Under the pieces are notes generated by a model. That model worked only from the letters and a program-made list of their open reading frames with translations, was not told the origin of the DNA and did no database searches. Of a stretch of 64,000 bases of DNA, positions 44,410 to 53,481 are shown in pieces (the first letter of the stretch is position 1; the number at the start of each line of letters is the position of its first letter). Source of the DNA: Pseudoduganella buxea. Lineage in GTDB: Bacteria; Pseudomonadota; Gammaproteobacteria; Burkholderiales; Burkholderiaceae_D. The translations under genes and the position numbers were made by a program. Where the stretch lies: positions 39,883-103,882 of the forward strand of contig NZ_WNKZ01000009.1 in the NCBI RefSeq assembly GCF_009720835.1, written 5' to 3'.

Positions 44410-45360
44410 TCAGAACGGGACGTCGCCCTCGATGGTGGTGCGATACAGCTTGCGGCGCTGGTCGGCCGGACAGCCGGCCGCCAGGTGCATCAGCGAGCGG
44501 TTATCCCAGAACACCATGTCGTGCGGCTGCCAGCGGTGGCGGTAGATGTGCTCGGGCCGCACGCTGTGGGCGAACAGCTCGGCCAGCAGGGCCGTGCTTT
44601 CGTCCTCGGGCAGCCCGACGATGCGGGTGGTGAAATGCTCGCTGACGAACAGCGCGCGCCGGCCCGTTTCGGAGTGCACGCGTACCACCGGGTGGACCAC
44701 GGCCTTCACTTCGTCGACCTGGGCTTGGGTCAGGTTCGGACGCCACGGGCTGCGCTTCTGCAGCTCGGCATACTGTTTCAGGTAGCTGTGCTCGGCGCGC
44801 AGGCCCTCTACGGCATTGCGCAGCGCCGCCGGCAGGGTGTCGTAGGCCAGGTGCATATTGGCGAACAGCGTGTCGCCGCCCTCGGCAGGCAACTCCTGGG
44901 CATGCAGCATCGAGCCCAGGCTGGGCTTTTCCTTGTACGACAGGTCGGAATGCCAGAAGTGGCCGGCGTCGCCCAGGCCGATCGGCTTGCCGTCTTCGAC
45001 GATGTTCGATACGACCAGCACTTCCGGGGTTCCCGCCAGCTGGAAGTTGCGCAGTACATGGATCTGCAGTGGACCGAAACGGCGCGAAAACGCTACCTGC
45101 TGTGCCGGCGTGATGCGCTGGTCGCGAAACACGAGGACGTGATGTGCCAGGTGGGCCGCATGGATGCGCGCAAAGCTCGCGTCATCCACGGGGCCTGCGC
45201 CCAGGTCGAGGCCAACCACCTCGGCGCCCAGGGGACCGTCGAAGGCACGAATGACAAGGGGGACTTGGGCATCGTGCGCGACGGGCGGGACTGCACCTCG
45301 AATGACATCGAGATCGTCACGAACTTCGCGGACTTCACTGAACACTGCGGCCATGGACAC
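44410..45360 (-). CDS. TauD/TfdA family Fe(II)/2-oxoglutarate dioxygenase
   Basis: A 316-residue dioxygenase. The iron ligands are seen as HFWHSDLSY (His-x-Asp) and a distal His in MVFWDNRSLMHLA; the 2-oxoglutarate-binding Arg is in RRKLYRTTIEGD. In TauD, taurine is hydroxylated and sulfite released; other members act on 2,4-D or alkyl sulfates. The cluster with a sulfonate-type ABC transporter supports sulfur scavenging. Starts at 45360 and 45354 are both possible. It is the first gene of the four-gene unit. Confidence 0.87.
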   Translation of the reverse strand: MSMAAVFSEVREVRDDLDVIRGAVPPVAHDAQVPLVIRAFDGPLGAEVVGLDLGAGPVDDASFARIHAAHLAHHVLVFRDQRITPAQQVAFSRRFGPLQIHVLRNFQLAGTPEVLVVSNIVEDGKPIGLGDAGHFWHSDLSYKEKPSLGSMLHAQELPAEGGDTLFANMHLAYDTLPAALRNAVEGLRAEHSYLKQYAELQKRSPWRPNLTQAQVDEVKAVVHPVVRVHSETGRRALFVSEHFTTRIVGLPEDESTALLAELFAHSVRPEHIYRHRWQPHDMVFWDNRSLMHLAAGCPADQRRKLYRTTIEGDVPF

Positions 45361-45410
45361 GCTCCAGCTGACGGGAATTCCAGTCTAGGCGCGCTCCGAT
45401 GGAAACAAAA

Positions 45411-45422
45411 CGAATCGATTCG
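45411..45422. promoter_or_regulatory. Palindrome in the promoter region of the sulfonate cluster
   Basis: CGAATCGATTCG is a perfect 12-bp palindrome in the 85-base gap before the dioxygenase gene, about 50-60 bases upstream of its start. A regulator site is plausible (CysB/Cbl-type control is common for such genes), but no consensus was matched. Confidence 0.35.
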
Positions 45423-45445
45423 GCTATCGTTATGCGATTCCCGCG

Positions 45446-46963
45446 TCAAGCGCGAGCGGCGCCGCCGGCCAGGTCCTGGGCCGTTTTCAAGGCCGCGACG
45501 ATATTGGCGACGGCCTCCTGCCGCGCTTCGGCGCTGGGCACGCGCAGCGCATAGGCCGGGTGGTAGGTGACGACGACCCAGCGCCCTTCGTGCTGGAAGG
45601 GCGCATCCATATATTCCTTCATCGTCACGCTGCCCGACTGCAGGATGGATTTCAGGGCCGTGCTGCCCAGCGCCACGACGACCTGCGGCGCCACCTGCTC
45701 CAGCTCCGTCTCGAGCCAGTAGTGGCAGGCCATCACTTCCTTCTGCGCCGGGGTCTTGTGCAGGCGGCGCTTGCCGCGCGGCTCCCACTTGAAGTGCTTG
45801 ACGGCGTTGGTGACGTACACGGTCTTGCGGTCGACGCCGGCCTCGATCATGGCCTTGTCCAGCAGCGCGCCGGCGGGGCCGACGAAGGGCTTGCCAGCCA
45901 GGTCTTCCTGGTCGCCAGGCTGCTCGCCCACCAGCATGATCTTCGCGTGGCGCGCGCCCTGCCCCGCCACGGCCTGCGTGGCGTTCTGCCACAGGTCGCA
46001 GCGGCGGCATTCGTCCAGCGACGACGGCTGCTGACGCTCGGGCGCGGCCTTCTCGGCGGCGATGGGAATGGTCGTGCCGGTGCGGCGGCCGACCGTATCG
46101 AGCTGGCCCACCTTGCGCGCGCCGGCCGCGGCCTGCGACACCATGTGCGGCACGACGGCCGCTTCCGGCAGGTTCTTCCAGAAGCGCGAGCGGATATGGC
46201 CATGCATGATGCCCGCGTTCAGGCGGGCCGGGTTGAAGATGCTGCGGTAGTAGGTCAGCCACAGGGCCTCGCCGCTGTCGTCGATATCGGCCGCGCTGCG
46301 CATCAGGGGGCCGGTGGCGTGCAGTTGCTGGCCGTCCCACAGCACGGTGGCCTCGGGCGTGCCGATCATCCAGCTGGTCTTGCCCATGCGCCTGGCGAAG
46401 TGGCGCGCCACTTGCGGCAGCACGTCGTGTGCCGGCTCGAACCAGGCGACGAAGCGGGGGTCGCCAGCCTCGGGCGGCCGCTCGCGGAAGCGCAGGTAGG
46501 CATGCATATCGTGTTCTTCATGGTGCACCGCCTTCACCATGTGCTGCAGGCGGGCGCCGTCTTCGTCGGCCATCGACAGGATCTCCTGTTGTCCCTGCTG
46601 CCAGCGCCACAGCACCTTGTACAGGAAGGACCAGCGGTCCGGGGTGCGGTAGCAGGCGGCGCTGTGCAGCATCTCCATCAGCTTGCGGGGAACGTGCGGC
46701 GGCGGCGCGGGCGGAACGTCCAGCACCGTCGCTGGAACGATTGGCGGCGCGGCACTCAGCAAATCACCGCCACCGTCCTGGCCCGCCCATTGCAGGGATT
46801 CGGGCCGGATGCGGCGCACGATCAGGTCGCGCGCGGCCAGGCGCCATTCGGCGAAGGTGGTGACGGGGATGGGCTGGCCGGCCAGGGTCAGGGCGACGGC
46901 GTCGATGGGCTCGATGGCATCGAACGTATCGTCGCCCGGGCCGTCGTCCTGCGGCGCGGTCAT
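45446..46963 (-). CDS. UdgX-type uracil-DNA glycosylase with N-terminal DUF4130 domain
   Basis: A 505-residue two-part protein. The N-terminal ~280 residues look like the DUF4130 'SAM-linked' domain, including PRKLMEMLHSAACYR, AVHHEEHDMHAYLRFRE and TYYRSIFNPARLN. The C-terminal ~200 residues are a family 4-like uracil-DNA glycosylase: LVGEQPGDQEDLAGKPFVGPAG, the insertion KRRLHKTPAQKE and YHPAYALR. The RRLH loop is the UdgX signature; its histidine forms a covalent bond with the abasic site in studied UdgX. Start ATG 46963 overlaps the radical SAM stop as ATGA, so the genes are translationally coupled and under the LexA box upstream. Confidence 0.9.
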   Translation of the reverse strand: MTAPQDDGPGDDTFDAIEPIDAVALTLAGQPIPVTTFAEWRLAARDLIVRRIRPESLQWAGQDGGGDLLSAAPPIVPATVLDVPPAPPPHVPRKLMEMLHSAACYRTPDRWSFLYKVLWRWQQGQQEILSMADEDGARLQHMVKAVHHEEHDMHAYLRFRERPPEAGDPRFVAWFEPAHDVLPQVARHFARRMGKTSWMIGTPEATVLWDGQQLHATGPLMRSAADIDDSGEALWLTYYRSIFNPARLNAGIMHGHIRSRFWKNLPEAAVVPHMVSQAAAGARKVGQLDTVGRRTGTTIPIAAEKAAPERQQPSSLDECRRCDLWQNATQAVAGQGARHAKIMLVGEQPGDQEDLAGKPFVGPAGALLDKAMIEAGVDRKTVYVTNAVKHFKWEPRGKRRLHKTPAQKEVMACHYWLETELEQVAPQVVVALGSTALKSILQSGSVTMKEYMDAPFQHEGRWVVVTYHPAYALRVPSAEARQEAVANIVAALKTAQDLAGGAARA

Positions 46964-48189
46964 GCCGCCTGCAGCTCCGGCCACAGCGGCATCTGCTCGG
47001 GCACGTCGGCCATGGCCCGGCGCAGCACTTCGGAGGCCGTCGTGTCGCGCACGGGCCGGTAGTCCGCCGTGATGATGAAGGGTGCGATCTTCTTCATGCT
47101 GCACTTCAGGCGCGTCAGGTCGGCATAGCGCACCTGGCGCATGCGGCGCAGTTCGACGATGCGCTTGGCGTTGCGCAGGCCGATGCCGGGGATGCGGGCG
47201 ATCATGGCCGGCTCGGCGCGGTTCAAATCCATCGGGAAGTGCTCGCGGTTGGCCAGGGCCCACGCCAGTTTCGGGTCGATGTCGAGGGCCAGGTTGCCGG
47301 CTGCGGGCAGCAGCTCGCCCACCTGGAAGCCGTAGCTGCGCAGCAGGAAGTCGGCCTGGTACAGGCGGTGCTCGCGCAGCATCGGCGGCGGCGCCAGCGG
47401 CACCGACTTCGGGCTTTGCGGAATGGGGCTGAAGGCCGAGTAGTAGACGCGCTTGAGCTTGTAGCTGCCGTACAGGGTTTCGGCCGTGGTGAGGATGCGC
47501 TGGTCGTCGCTGGCGTCGGCCCCGACGATCATCTGCGTGCTCTGGCCGGCCGGCGCGAACTTCGGCGCCTTCGGCTCGGCTTCCTTCTCGTCCAGTCGCA
47601 GGCGGATATTGCCCATCGCCAGCTTGATCGTGTGGACGTTCTTTTCCGGTGCCAGGCGCTGCACGCTGTCCTGCGTGGGTAGTTCGATGTTCACCGACAG
47701 GCGGTCGGCATAGCGGCCGGCCGCATCGATCAAGGCCGGGTCCGCATCGGGAATCGTCTTCAAATGGATATAGCCACGGAACTGGTGTACTTCGCGCAGC
47801 TCGCGCGCAATCGCCACGAGCTGCTCCATCGTGTAGTCGGCCGACTGGATGATGCCGGAGCTGAGGAACAGGCCGTCGATGTAGTTGCGCAGGTAGAAGT
47901 CAACCGTCAGCTTGACCACTTCCTGCACCGTGAAGCGGGCCCGCGGCACGTTCGACGTGCGGCGGTTGACGCAGTACTGGCAGTCGTAGACGCAGAAGTT
48001 TGTCAGCAGGATTTTCAGCAAGGACACGCAGCGGCCGTCGGGCGTGTAGCTGTGGCAGATGCCCATGCCATTGGTGGCGCCGATACCGTCCTTGCCTTCG
48101 GACGAACGTTTCGGCGCCCCGCTGCTGGCACACGACGCGTCATATTTCGCCGCGTCGGCCAGGATTTCCAGTTTGTCGTTCAGTTCCAT
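46960..48189 (-). CDS. Putative DNA modification/repair radical SAM protein
   Basis: A 409-residue radical SAM protein of the group always found with UdgX-type glycosylases. The [4Fe-4S] motif is NFCVYDCQYCVNR (CxxxCxxC). SSGIIQSADYTMEQLV and HLKTIPDADPALI belong to the TIM barrel. The C-terminal part has a helix-hairpin-helix, IPGIGLRNAKRIVELRRMR, suggesting DNA contact. Reaction unknown; I infer repair of a DNA lesion or processing of the UdgX product. Start ATG 48189 follows a TGGAG site; the longer frame upstream runs through the promoter and LexA box and is not coding. Confidence 0.88.
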   Translation of the reverse strand: MELNDKLEILADAAKYDASCASSGAPKRSSEGKDGIGATNGMGICHSYTPDGRCVSLLKILLTNFCVYDCQYCVNRRTSNVPRARFTVQEVVKLTVDFYLRNYIDGLFLSSGIIQSADYTMEQLVAIARELREVHQFRGYIHLKTIPDADPALIDAAGRYADRLSVNIELPTQDSVQRLAPEKNVHTIKLAMGNIRLRLDEKEAEPKAPKFAPAGQSTQMIVGADASDDQRILTTAETLYGSYKLKRVYYSAFSPIPQSPKSVPLAPPPMLREHRLYQADFLLRSYGFQVGELLPAAGNLALDIDPKLAWALANREHFPMDLNRAEPAMIARIPGIGLRNAKRIVELRRMRQVRYADLTRLKCSMKKIAPFIITADYRPVRDTTASEVLRRAMADVPEQMPLWPELQAA

Positions 48190-48202
48190 GGCGGCGCTCC
48201 AG

Positions 48203-48222
48203 CTGTATAGGCATACAGTATA
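48203..48222 (-). promoter_or_regulatory. LexA (SOS) box and -10 element of the radical SAM/UdgX operon
   Basis: CTGTATAGGCATACAG (48203-48218) has perfect CTGT and ACAG ends and eight bases between them, the LexA box form. A -10 like TATACT on the minus strand (48217-48222) overlaps its edge. The start codon follows 14 bases further on. LexA repression and DNA-damage induction are expected. Confidence 0.75.
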
Positions 48223-48291
48223 CCGGAGTTCCACGGCGGGACCTCACCCGCCGCCCCGGGGAGCGGGGCAATGACGGGTCAGGACCTGGGT

Positions 48292-48373
48292 GTTGCTCGA
48301 AAAATGGGGACAGACCCCATTTTTCGGGCAATAGTTGCCAAATAAATGGGGTCTGTCCCCATTTCCAGGCAAC
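48292..48373. repeat. Paired palindromic intergenic repeats, copies 4 and 5
   Basis: Copy 4 (48292-48331) has GTTGC, AAAAATGGGG-N5-CCCCATTTTT and GGGCAA. Copy 5 (48334-48373) has GTTGCC, AAATGGGG-N5-CCCCATTT and GGCAAC with the core inverted relative to copy 4 (ACAGA versus TCTGT). They are two bases apart and end just before the can stop codon. The inverted pair recalls REP doublets of other bacteria. Confidence 0.85.
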
Positions 48374-48375
48374 TT

Positions 48376-49056
48376 TTACGACTGCACTTCCTCGTTGTAG
48401 CGGACCAGGCGGTTCGACAGGCGCGGGGCCAGGTCGGCGTGGTTGCTGACGGTCATGCCCAGGTCGTGCAGGTGGCCGTCCTTCAGGCCGTAGACCCAGC
48501 CGTGCACGCTGACGGGCTGGCCGCGGTCCCAGGCATCCTGCACGATGGTGGTGGAGCAGACATTGACGACCTGCTCGACGACGTTCAGCTCGCACAGCTT
48601 TTCGCTGCGCTTCTGCTCGTCCAGCACGGAGCCCAGGTAGCGCTCGTGCTTCTGGCTGACGTCCTGAACGTGGCGCAGCCAGTTGTCGACCAGGCCGACG
48701 CGGGCACCCGTCAGCGCGGCGTGCACGCCCTTGCAGCCGTAGTGGCCGACGATGATGACGTGCTTCACCTTCAACACGTCGATGGCGAACTGCAGCACGG
48801 ACAGGCAGTTCAGGTCGGAATGGACGACGACGTTGGCGATATTGCGGTGGACGAAGACGTCGCCCGGCGCCAGGCCCAGCAGTTCGTTGGCGGGCACGCG
48901 GCTGTCGGAGCAGCCGATCCACAGGTATTCGGGCGAAGCCTGCGCGGCCAGGCGGCGGAAGAATTCCGGGTCGCGCTCGACCATGGAGTCGGCCCAGCGG
49001 CGGTTATTGTTCAGCAGGTCGTTCAGGTCGGCAGGGCTATCGATACGGTCGCTCAT
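48376..49056 (-). CDS. can: Beta-class carbonic anhydrase
   Basis: A 226-residue beta-carbonic anhydrase that interconverts carbon dioxide and bicarbonate. The zinc ligands are in IGCSDSRVPANE (Cys and the Asp-Arg dyad) and VGHYGCKGV (His, Cys). FVHRNIANVV and HGWVYGLKDGHLHDL complete the family pattern. Length matches E. coli Can. It is transcribed in the direction of dnaK-dnaJ but 303 bases behind dnaJ, with a terminator-like hairpin just before it, so it probably has its own promoter. Confidence 0.95.
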   Translation of the reverse strand: MSDRIDSPADLNDLLNNNRRWADSMVERDPEFFRRLAAQASPEYLWIGCSDSRVPANELLGLAPGDVFVHRNIANVVVHSDLNCLSVLQFAIDVLKVKHVIIVGHYGCKGVHAALTGARVGLVDNWLRHVQDVSQKHERYLGSVLDEQKRSEKLCELNVVEQVVNVCSTTIVQDAWDRGQPVSVHGWVYGLKDGHLHDLGMTVSNHADLAPRLSNRLVRYNEEVQS

Positions 49057-49075
49057 GGTGTTCCTCTCAGACGTG

Positions 49076-49109
49076 AAAAAGCCGCCAACTGCTTCGATGC
49101 AATGGCGGC
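49076..49109 (-). terminator. Terminator-like hairpin just upstream of can
   Basis: On the minus strand GCCGCCA and TGGCGGC form a 7-bp stem around a 15-base loop and are followed by five T. It ends 20 bases before the can start codon. It may stop dnaJ read-through or attenuate can. Confidence 0.55.
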
Positions 49110-49238
49110 CGGTATGAAGCAGGCGGTAGTTTAGCCGATCCGGGCCTTGTCGGCCGAACGTGCTTTTTTTTCAGCATCGGCCCAAAGGCGCAAAAGCTAC
49201 AATCGCTAAATGAAGCCGACCCTACGCACGGATCAGGG

Positions 49239-49350
49239 CCTCGAGAAACCGTAGCGAGCGGCGTCAGGTCTGGTCGAGAAGCACAGCCGTACTTCAGTAC
49301 GGCGAAGCATCGCAGGCCGGAGCTGGCGTCGCGCAGCAGGTTTATCGAGG
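49239..49350. repeat. Long imperfect inverted repeat downstream of dnaJ (structured RNA or repeat element)
   Basis: CCTCGA-G-AAACC at one end and GGTTT-A-TCGAGG at the other pair completely except for one G/A mismatch. The inner arms pair partly (GCGTCAGGTC against GAGCTGGCGTC with wobbles). The centre is a perfect hairpin, GCCGTAC-TTCA-GTACGGC (49286-49303). The element begins 9 bases after the dnaJ stop and fills much of the 303-base gap 49057-49359. No open frame or T run is linked to it. Confidence 0.6.
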
Positions 49351-49359
49351 TCCCACTGC

Positions 49360-50490
49360 TTACTCGAAGAAGTCCTTGACCTTGTCCATCCACGACTTCG
49401 ACTGCGGGCTGTGCTTGGCGCCGCCTTCGTTGGTGGCCCGTTCGAACTCGCGCAGCAGTTCCTTCTGCTTTTCCGTCAGCTTGACGGGCGTTTCGACAGC
49501 CACGTGGCAGAACAGGTCGCCCGGGTAGCCGGAGCGCACGCCCTTGATGCCCTTGCCTTTCAGGCGGAAGGTCTTGCCGGACTGCGTGCCTTCGGGCACG
49601 GTGAACGACACCTTGCCGGACAGGGTCGGCACTTCGATTTCGCCGCCCAGCGCCGCCTTGGCGAACGAGATCGGCATTTCGCAGTGCAGGTCGTCGCCTT
49701 CGCGCTGGAACACGGCGTGCGGCTTGATGTGGATTTCCACATACAGGTCGCCCGGTGGCCCGCCATTCGTGCCCGGTTCGCCGTTGCCGGACGAGCGGAT
49801 GCGCATGCCGTTGTCGATGCCGACCGGGATCTTCACTTCCAGCGTCTTGTTGCGCTTGATGCGTCCGGCGCCGGAGCACGATGGGCACGGTTCCGGAATG
49901 ATCTTGCCGGTGCCGTGGCATTTCGGGCAGGTCTGCTGGATGCTGAAGAAGCCCTGCTGCATGCGCACCTGACCGTGGCCGCCGCACGTGGAGCAAGTGA
50001 CCGGCGACGTGCCCGGCTTGGCGCCGGAGCCGTGGCAGGTATCGCACTTGTCCCAGGACGGCACGCGGATCGTCGTGTCGAAGCCGTGCGCGGCCTGTTC
50101 CAGGGTGATTTCCAGGTTGTAGCGCAGGTCTGCGCCGCGGTACACCTGCGGACCGCCGCCGCCACCGCGACGGCCGCCGCCGCCGAAGATGTCGCCGAAG
50201 ATGTCGCCGAACGCGTCGCCGAAGCCGCCCGCGCCGAAGCCGCCACCGCCGCCACCCATGTTGGGATCGACGCCGGCGTGACCGTAACGGTCATACGCTT
50301 CGCGCTTCTCCGGATTGGCCAGCATCTCGTAGGCTTCCTTGGCCTCCTTGAACTTCTCTTCCGCTTCCTTGTTGTCCGGGTTGCGGTCCGGGTGATACTT
50401 CATCGCCAGCTTGCGATAGGCCTTCTTGATCTCGTCATCCGAGGCATTTTTTGCCAGGCCGAGAATCTCGTAAAAATCACGCTTTGCCAT
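49360..50490 (-). CDS. dnaJ: Chaperone DnaJ
   Basis: A 376-residue Hsp40. The J domain (1-70) has the HPD motif in MKYHPDRN. A Gly/Phe-rich stretch ([21 protein letters not shown] in part) follows, then four zinc-binding CxxCxGxG repeats: [24 protein letters not shown] and CPSCSGAG. The C-terminal substrate-binding part is normal. DnaJ stimulates the ATPase of DnaK and delivers unfolded clients. It lies 108 bases behind dnaK, with a strong terminator between them, so its level is probably lower than that of dnaK. Confidence 0.97.
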   Translation of the reverse strand: MAKRDFYEILGLAKNASDDEIKKAYRKLAMKYHPDRNPDNKEAEEKFKEAKEAYEMLANPEKREAYDRYGHAGVDPNMGGGGGGFGAGGFGDAFGDIFGDIFGGGGRRGGGGGPQVYRGADLRYNLEITLEQAAHGFDTTIRVPSWDKCDTCHGSGAKPGTSPVTCSTCGGHGQVRMQQGFFSIQQTCPKCHGTGKIIPEPCPSCSGAGRIKRNKTLEVKIPVGIDNGMRIRSSGNGEPGTNGGPPGDLYVEIHIKPHAVFQREGDDLHCEMPISFAKAALGGEIEVPTLSGKVSFTVPEGTQSGKTFRLKGKGIKGVRSGYPGDLFCHVAVETPVKLTEKQKELLREFERATNEGGAKHSPQSKSWMDKVKDFFE

Positions 50491-50529
50491 AGGGAGGCAC
50501 CTTGCTTACAGAACTGATGTCATTATGCG

Positions 50530-50572
50530 AAAAAGCCGAGCGGGCCCCGTATTTACGGCAGCACCGCTCGGC
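50530..50572 (-). terminator. Intrinsic terminator between dnaK and dnaJ
   Basis: GCCGAGCG (50565-50572 on the minus strand) pairs with CGCTCGGC (50535-50542), with added pairing in the loop, and five T follow. It is 26 bases behind the dnaK stop and 40 bases before the dnaJ start. Confidence 0.8.
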
Positions 50573-50598
50573 GGGTCAGGGGCTGGGCCGACCGGGAC

Positions 50599-52554
50599 TT
50601 ACTTGTTGTCCTTGACTTCCTTGAAGTCGGCGTCCACGACGTCGTCCTGCTGCGCACGCGATTCCGCGCCGCCAGCCTGCTGGCCGGCACCGGCACCGGC
50701 TTCGGCACCCCCGCCCGCTGCCTGCTGCGCCTGCATGTCGGCGTACATCTTCTCGCCCAGCTTCTGCGCCGCTTCCGTCAAGGTCGCGATCTTGGCGTCG
50801 ATGGTGGCCTTGTCGCCGGACTTGATGGAGCCTTCCAGGCCCGTGATGGCAGCCTCGATCTTTTCCTTCTCGCCCGCATCCAGCTTGTCGCCGTATTCGG
50901 TCAGCGACTTCTTGGTCGAGTGCACCAGTGCGTCGGCCTGGTTGCGCGACTCGGCCAGTTCCTTGACCTTCTTGTCTTCGTCGGCGTTCAGCTCGGCGTC
51001 CTTCACCATCTTCTGGATTTCCTCTTCCGACAGACCGGAGTTGGCCTTGATGGTGATCTTGTTTTCCTTGCCGGTGGCCTTGTCCTTCGCGCCCACGTGC
51101 AGGATGCCGTTGGCGTCGATGTCGAAGGTCACTTCGATCTGCGGCGTGCCGCGTGCTGCCGGCGGAATGCCTTCCAGGTTGAATTCGCCCAGCGCCTTGT
51201 TGCCGGCGGCGATTTCGCGTTCACCCTGGTAGACCTTGATCGTCACGGCCGGCTGGTTGTCGTCGGCGGTCGAGAACACCTGCGAGAACTTGGTCGGGAT
51301 CGTCGTGTTCTTGTGGATCATCTTCGTCATCACGCCGCCCAGGGTTTCGATACCCAGCGACAGCGGCGTCACGTCCAGCAGCAGCAGGTCCTTGCGGTCG
51401 CCCGACAGCACGGCGCCCTGGATGGCGGCACCGACGGCCACGGCTTCATCCGGGTTGACGTCCTTGCGTGGGTCCTTGCCGAAGAACTCCTTCACTTTTT
51501 CCTGCACCTTCGGCATACGGGTCATCCCGCCGACGAGGATGATGTCGTCGATATCGGAGACCTTGACGCCGGCATCCTTGATGGCGGTGCGGCATGGCTC
51601 GATGGTGGCGGCGATCAGCTCTTCCACCAGCGACTCCAGCTTGGCGCGGGTCATCTTCAGGTTCAGGTGGACCGGCGCGCCGTTCGCCATGGCGATGTAC
51701 GGCTCGTTGATCTCGGTCTGCTGCGACGACGACAGTTCGATCTTTGCGCGCTCGGCCGAAGCCTTGATGCGCTGCAGGGCGATCGGGTCCTTCTTCAGGT
51801 CCAGGCCGTTGATCTTCTTGAATTCGTCGATGATGTAGTCGATCACGCGCTGGTCGAAGTCTTCGCCGCCCAGGAAGGTGTCGCCATTGGTCGACAGCAC
51901 TTCGAACTGCTTTTCGCCATCGACGTCGGCGATCTCGATGATCGAGATGTCGAACGTGCCGCCACCCAGGTCATACACGGCGATCTTGCGGTCGCCCTTG
52001 TCGGTCTTGTCCAGGCCGAATGCCAGCGCGGCCGCGGTCGGCTCGTTGATGATGCGCTTGACGTCCAGGCCGGCGATACGGCCGGCATCCTTGGTGGCCT
52101 GGCGCTGCGAGTCGTTGAAGTACGCAGGCACCGTGATGACGGCTTCCGTCACTTCTTCGCCCAGGTAGTCCTCGGCCGTCTTCTTCATCTTGCGCAGCAC
52201 TTCGGCGGAGATCTGTGGCGGCGCCAGCTTCTTGTCGCGCACGCCGATCCAGGCGTCGCCGTTGTCGGCCTTGGTGATTTCGTAAGGCATCAGGGAGATG
52301 TCCTTCTGGACTTCCTTCTCCTGGAACTTACGGCCGATCAGGCGCTTCACCGCGTACAGGGTGTTCTTCGGGTTCGTCACGGCCTGGCGTTTTGCCGGCG
52401 CGCCGACGAGGATTTCGCCGTCTTCCTGGTAAGCGATGATGGAAGGGGTCGTACGCGCGCCTTCCGCGTTTTCGATGACCTTCGGCTGGCCGTTTTCCAT
52501 GATGGCGACGCAGGAGTTGGTCGTGCCCAGGTCAATACCGATCATTTTGCCCAT
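50599..52554 (-). CDS. dnaK: Chaperone DnaK (Hsp70)
   Basis: A 651-residue Hsp70. The ATPase domain has [49 protein letters not shown] and [12 protein letters not shown]; the linker is [13 protein letters not shown]; the C-terminal lid ends in a Gly/Ala-rich tail and [14 protein letters not shown], the usual C-terminal motif. It refolds and protects proteins with DnaJ and GrpE. A sigma-32 type promoter lies directly upstream (52597-52629), in addition to read-through from grpE. Confidence 0.98.
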   Translation of the reverse strand: MGKMIGIDLGTTNSCVAIMENGQPKVIENAEGARTTPSIIAYQEDGEILVGAPAKRQAVTNPKNTLYAVKRLIGRKFQEKEVQKDISLMPYEITKADNGDAWIGVRDKKLAPPQISAEVLRKMKKTAEDYLGEEVTEAVITVPAYFNDSQRQATKDAGRIAGLDVKRIINEPTAAALAFGLDKTDKGDRKIAVYDLGGGTFDISIIEIADVDGEKQFEVLSTNGDTFLGGEDFDQRVIDYIIDEFKKINGLDLKKDPIALQRIKASAERAKIELSSSQQTEINEPYIAMANGAPVHLNLKMTRAKLESLVEELIAATIEPCRTAIKDAGVKVSDIDDIILVGGMTRMPKVQEKVKEFFGKDPRKDVNPDEAVAVGAAIQGAVLSGDRKDLLLLDVTPLSLGIETLGGVMTKMIHKNTTIPTKFSQVFSTADDNQPAVTIKVYQGEREIAAGNKALGEFNLEGIPPAARGTPQIEVTFDIDANGILHVGAKDKATGKENKITIKANSGLSEEEIQKMVKDAELNADEDKKVKELAESRNQADALVHSTKKSLTEYGDKLDAGEKEKIEAAITGLEGSIKSGDKATIDAKIATLTEAAQKLGEKMYADMQAQQAAGGGAEAGAGAGQQAGGAESRAQQDDVVDADFKEVKDNK

Positions 52555-52596
52555 GATTTGTTCTTCCTTAACTTGTGTAGTTTCTGAATGTTTCTT

Positions 52597-52629
52597 ATAT
52601 GCGGAAAAGCGTATTTTTTTTCAAGGGGA
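52597..52629 (-). promoter_or_regulatory. Sigma-32 promoter before dnaK
   Basis: On the minus strand CCCCTTGAAA (52620-52629 to 52619) is followed after 15 bases by CGCATAT (52597-52603), close to the heat-shock consensus CTTGAAA and CCCATNT. The start codon lies about 40 bases further on. Confidence 0.7.
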
Positions 52630-52655
52630 CGTGCCCCTCATATAGATGACCGCGC

Positions 52656-53210
52656 TTATTTTGGCTGGGCAGCCGTCACGATGGCCGGACGCAGCAGGCG
52701 CTCGGCGATCATGTAACCCTTCTGCAGCACGGCGACGACCGTATTGGCTTCCTGCTCGGCCGGCACCATGGCCACGGCCTGGTGCTTGTTCGGGTCGAGC
52801 TTTTCGCCGGCAGCCGGCACCACTTCGATCAGGCGGTTGCGCTCGAACGCGGAATTGAGCTGCTTGAGCGTCATTTCGACGCCTTCCTTCATCGACTCGA
52901 TCGTTGGCGCTTCCACCTTCAGGGCCATCTCCAGGCTGTCCTTCACGGGCACCATGGCTTCGGCGAACGATTCGACGGCAAATTTATGCGCCTTGGCGAC
53001 ATCTTCCTGGGCGCGGCGGCGGATATTGTCGCCTTCGGCCTTGGCACGCAGGAAGGCTTCGTGCATCTCCGCCAGCTTGGCTTCGGTGGCGGCGAGCTGC
53101 TCTTCCAGACTGTTGGCGCCCTGGGCTGCCGGCTCGGCGGGAGTCGAAGGCTGGGCGGATGCCAGTTCCTCATCGGGATTCGGGCTGGCCTGATTTTCCT
53201 GATCTTGCAT
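52656..53210 (-). CDS. grpE: Nucleotide exchange factor GrpE
   Basis: A 184-residue GrpE. The acidic, disordered start (about 1-35) is followed by a coiled-coil helix, [32 protein letters not shown] in segments, and the beta domain with the family end [33 protein letters not shown] in pieces. It releases ADP from DnaK and acts as a thermosensor. It is the first gene of grpE-dnaK-dnaJ, with a sigma-32 promoter and a CIRCE element upstream. Confidence 0.95.
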   Translation of the reverse strand: MQDQENQASPNPDEELASAQPSTPAEPAAQGANSLEEQLAATEAKLAEMHEAFLRAKAEGDNIRRRAQEDVAKAHKFAVESFAEAMVPVKDSLEMALKVEAPTIESMKEGVEMTLKQLNSAFERNRLIEVVPAAGEKLDPNKHQAVAMVPAEQEANTVVAVLQKGYMIAERLLRPAIVTAAQPK

Positions 53211-53283
53211 CTAGAGACTCCTACGATCTGTTTTGTTTGACATTGCGGATGAGGGGAACTGCATATCCCCGTTGCACTGGCCG

Positions 53284-53314
53284 CATATGGGCCTATCCCC
53301 TACCATTTCAAGGG
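53284..53314 (-). promoter_or_regulatory. Sigma-32 promoter before grpE
   Basis: On the minus strand CCCTTGAAA (53306-53314) and CCCATATG (53284-53291) are separated by 14 bases. Both hexamers and spacing match the sigma-32 consensus. The leader would be about 65 bases. Confidence 0.85.
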
Positions 53315-53415
53315 ATATTCATCAATCCCTTGTCTGTTCGGCTTGACACAGTGCGCGGCAACGAACCCGGTCACCGGGCGTGACACCCCCTTCGCTGACC
53401 GGTTATTTTAACAGG

Positions 53416-53442
53416 CTGGCACTCCTCCCCGGCAAGTGCTAA
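53416..53442 (-). promoter_or_regulatory. CIRCE element (HrcA operator) upstream of grpE
   Basis: On the minus strand TTAGCACTT-N9-GAGTGCCAG matches the CIRCE consensus TTAGCACTC-N9-GAGTGCTAA at 15 of 18 positions with the exact spacing. A -10 like TAAAAT follows a few bases downstream, so HrcA could block a housekeeping promoter. hrcA itself is not in the window. Confidence 0.75.
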
Positions 53443-53455
53443 CAACACTTGCCGG
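53429..53455. terminator. Hairpin behind hemH, overlapping CIRCE
   Basis: CCGGCAAGTG and CACTTGCCGG form a perfect 10-bp stem with a 7-base loop, 27 bases behind the hemH stop. No T run follows. It includes one CIRCE half-site in its loop and arm. Confidence 0.5.
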
Positions 53456-53481
53456 TATCGAAATTGCAACGATGGGAGGAT

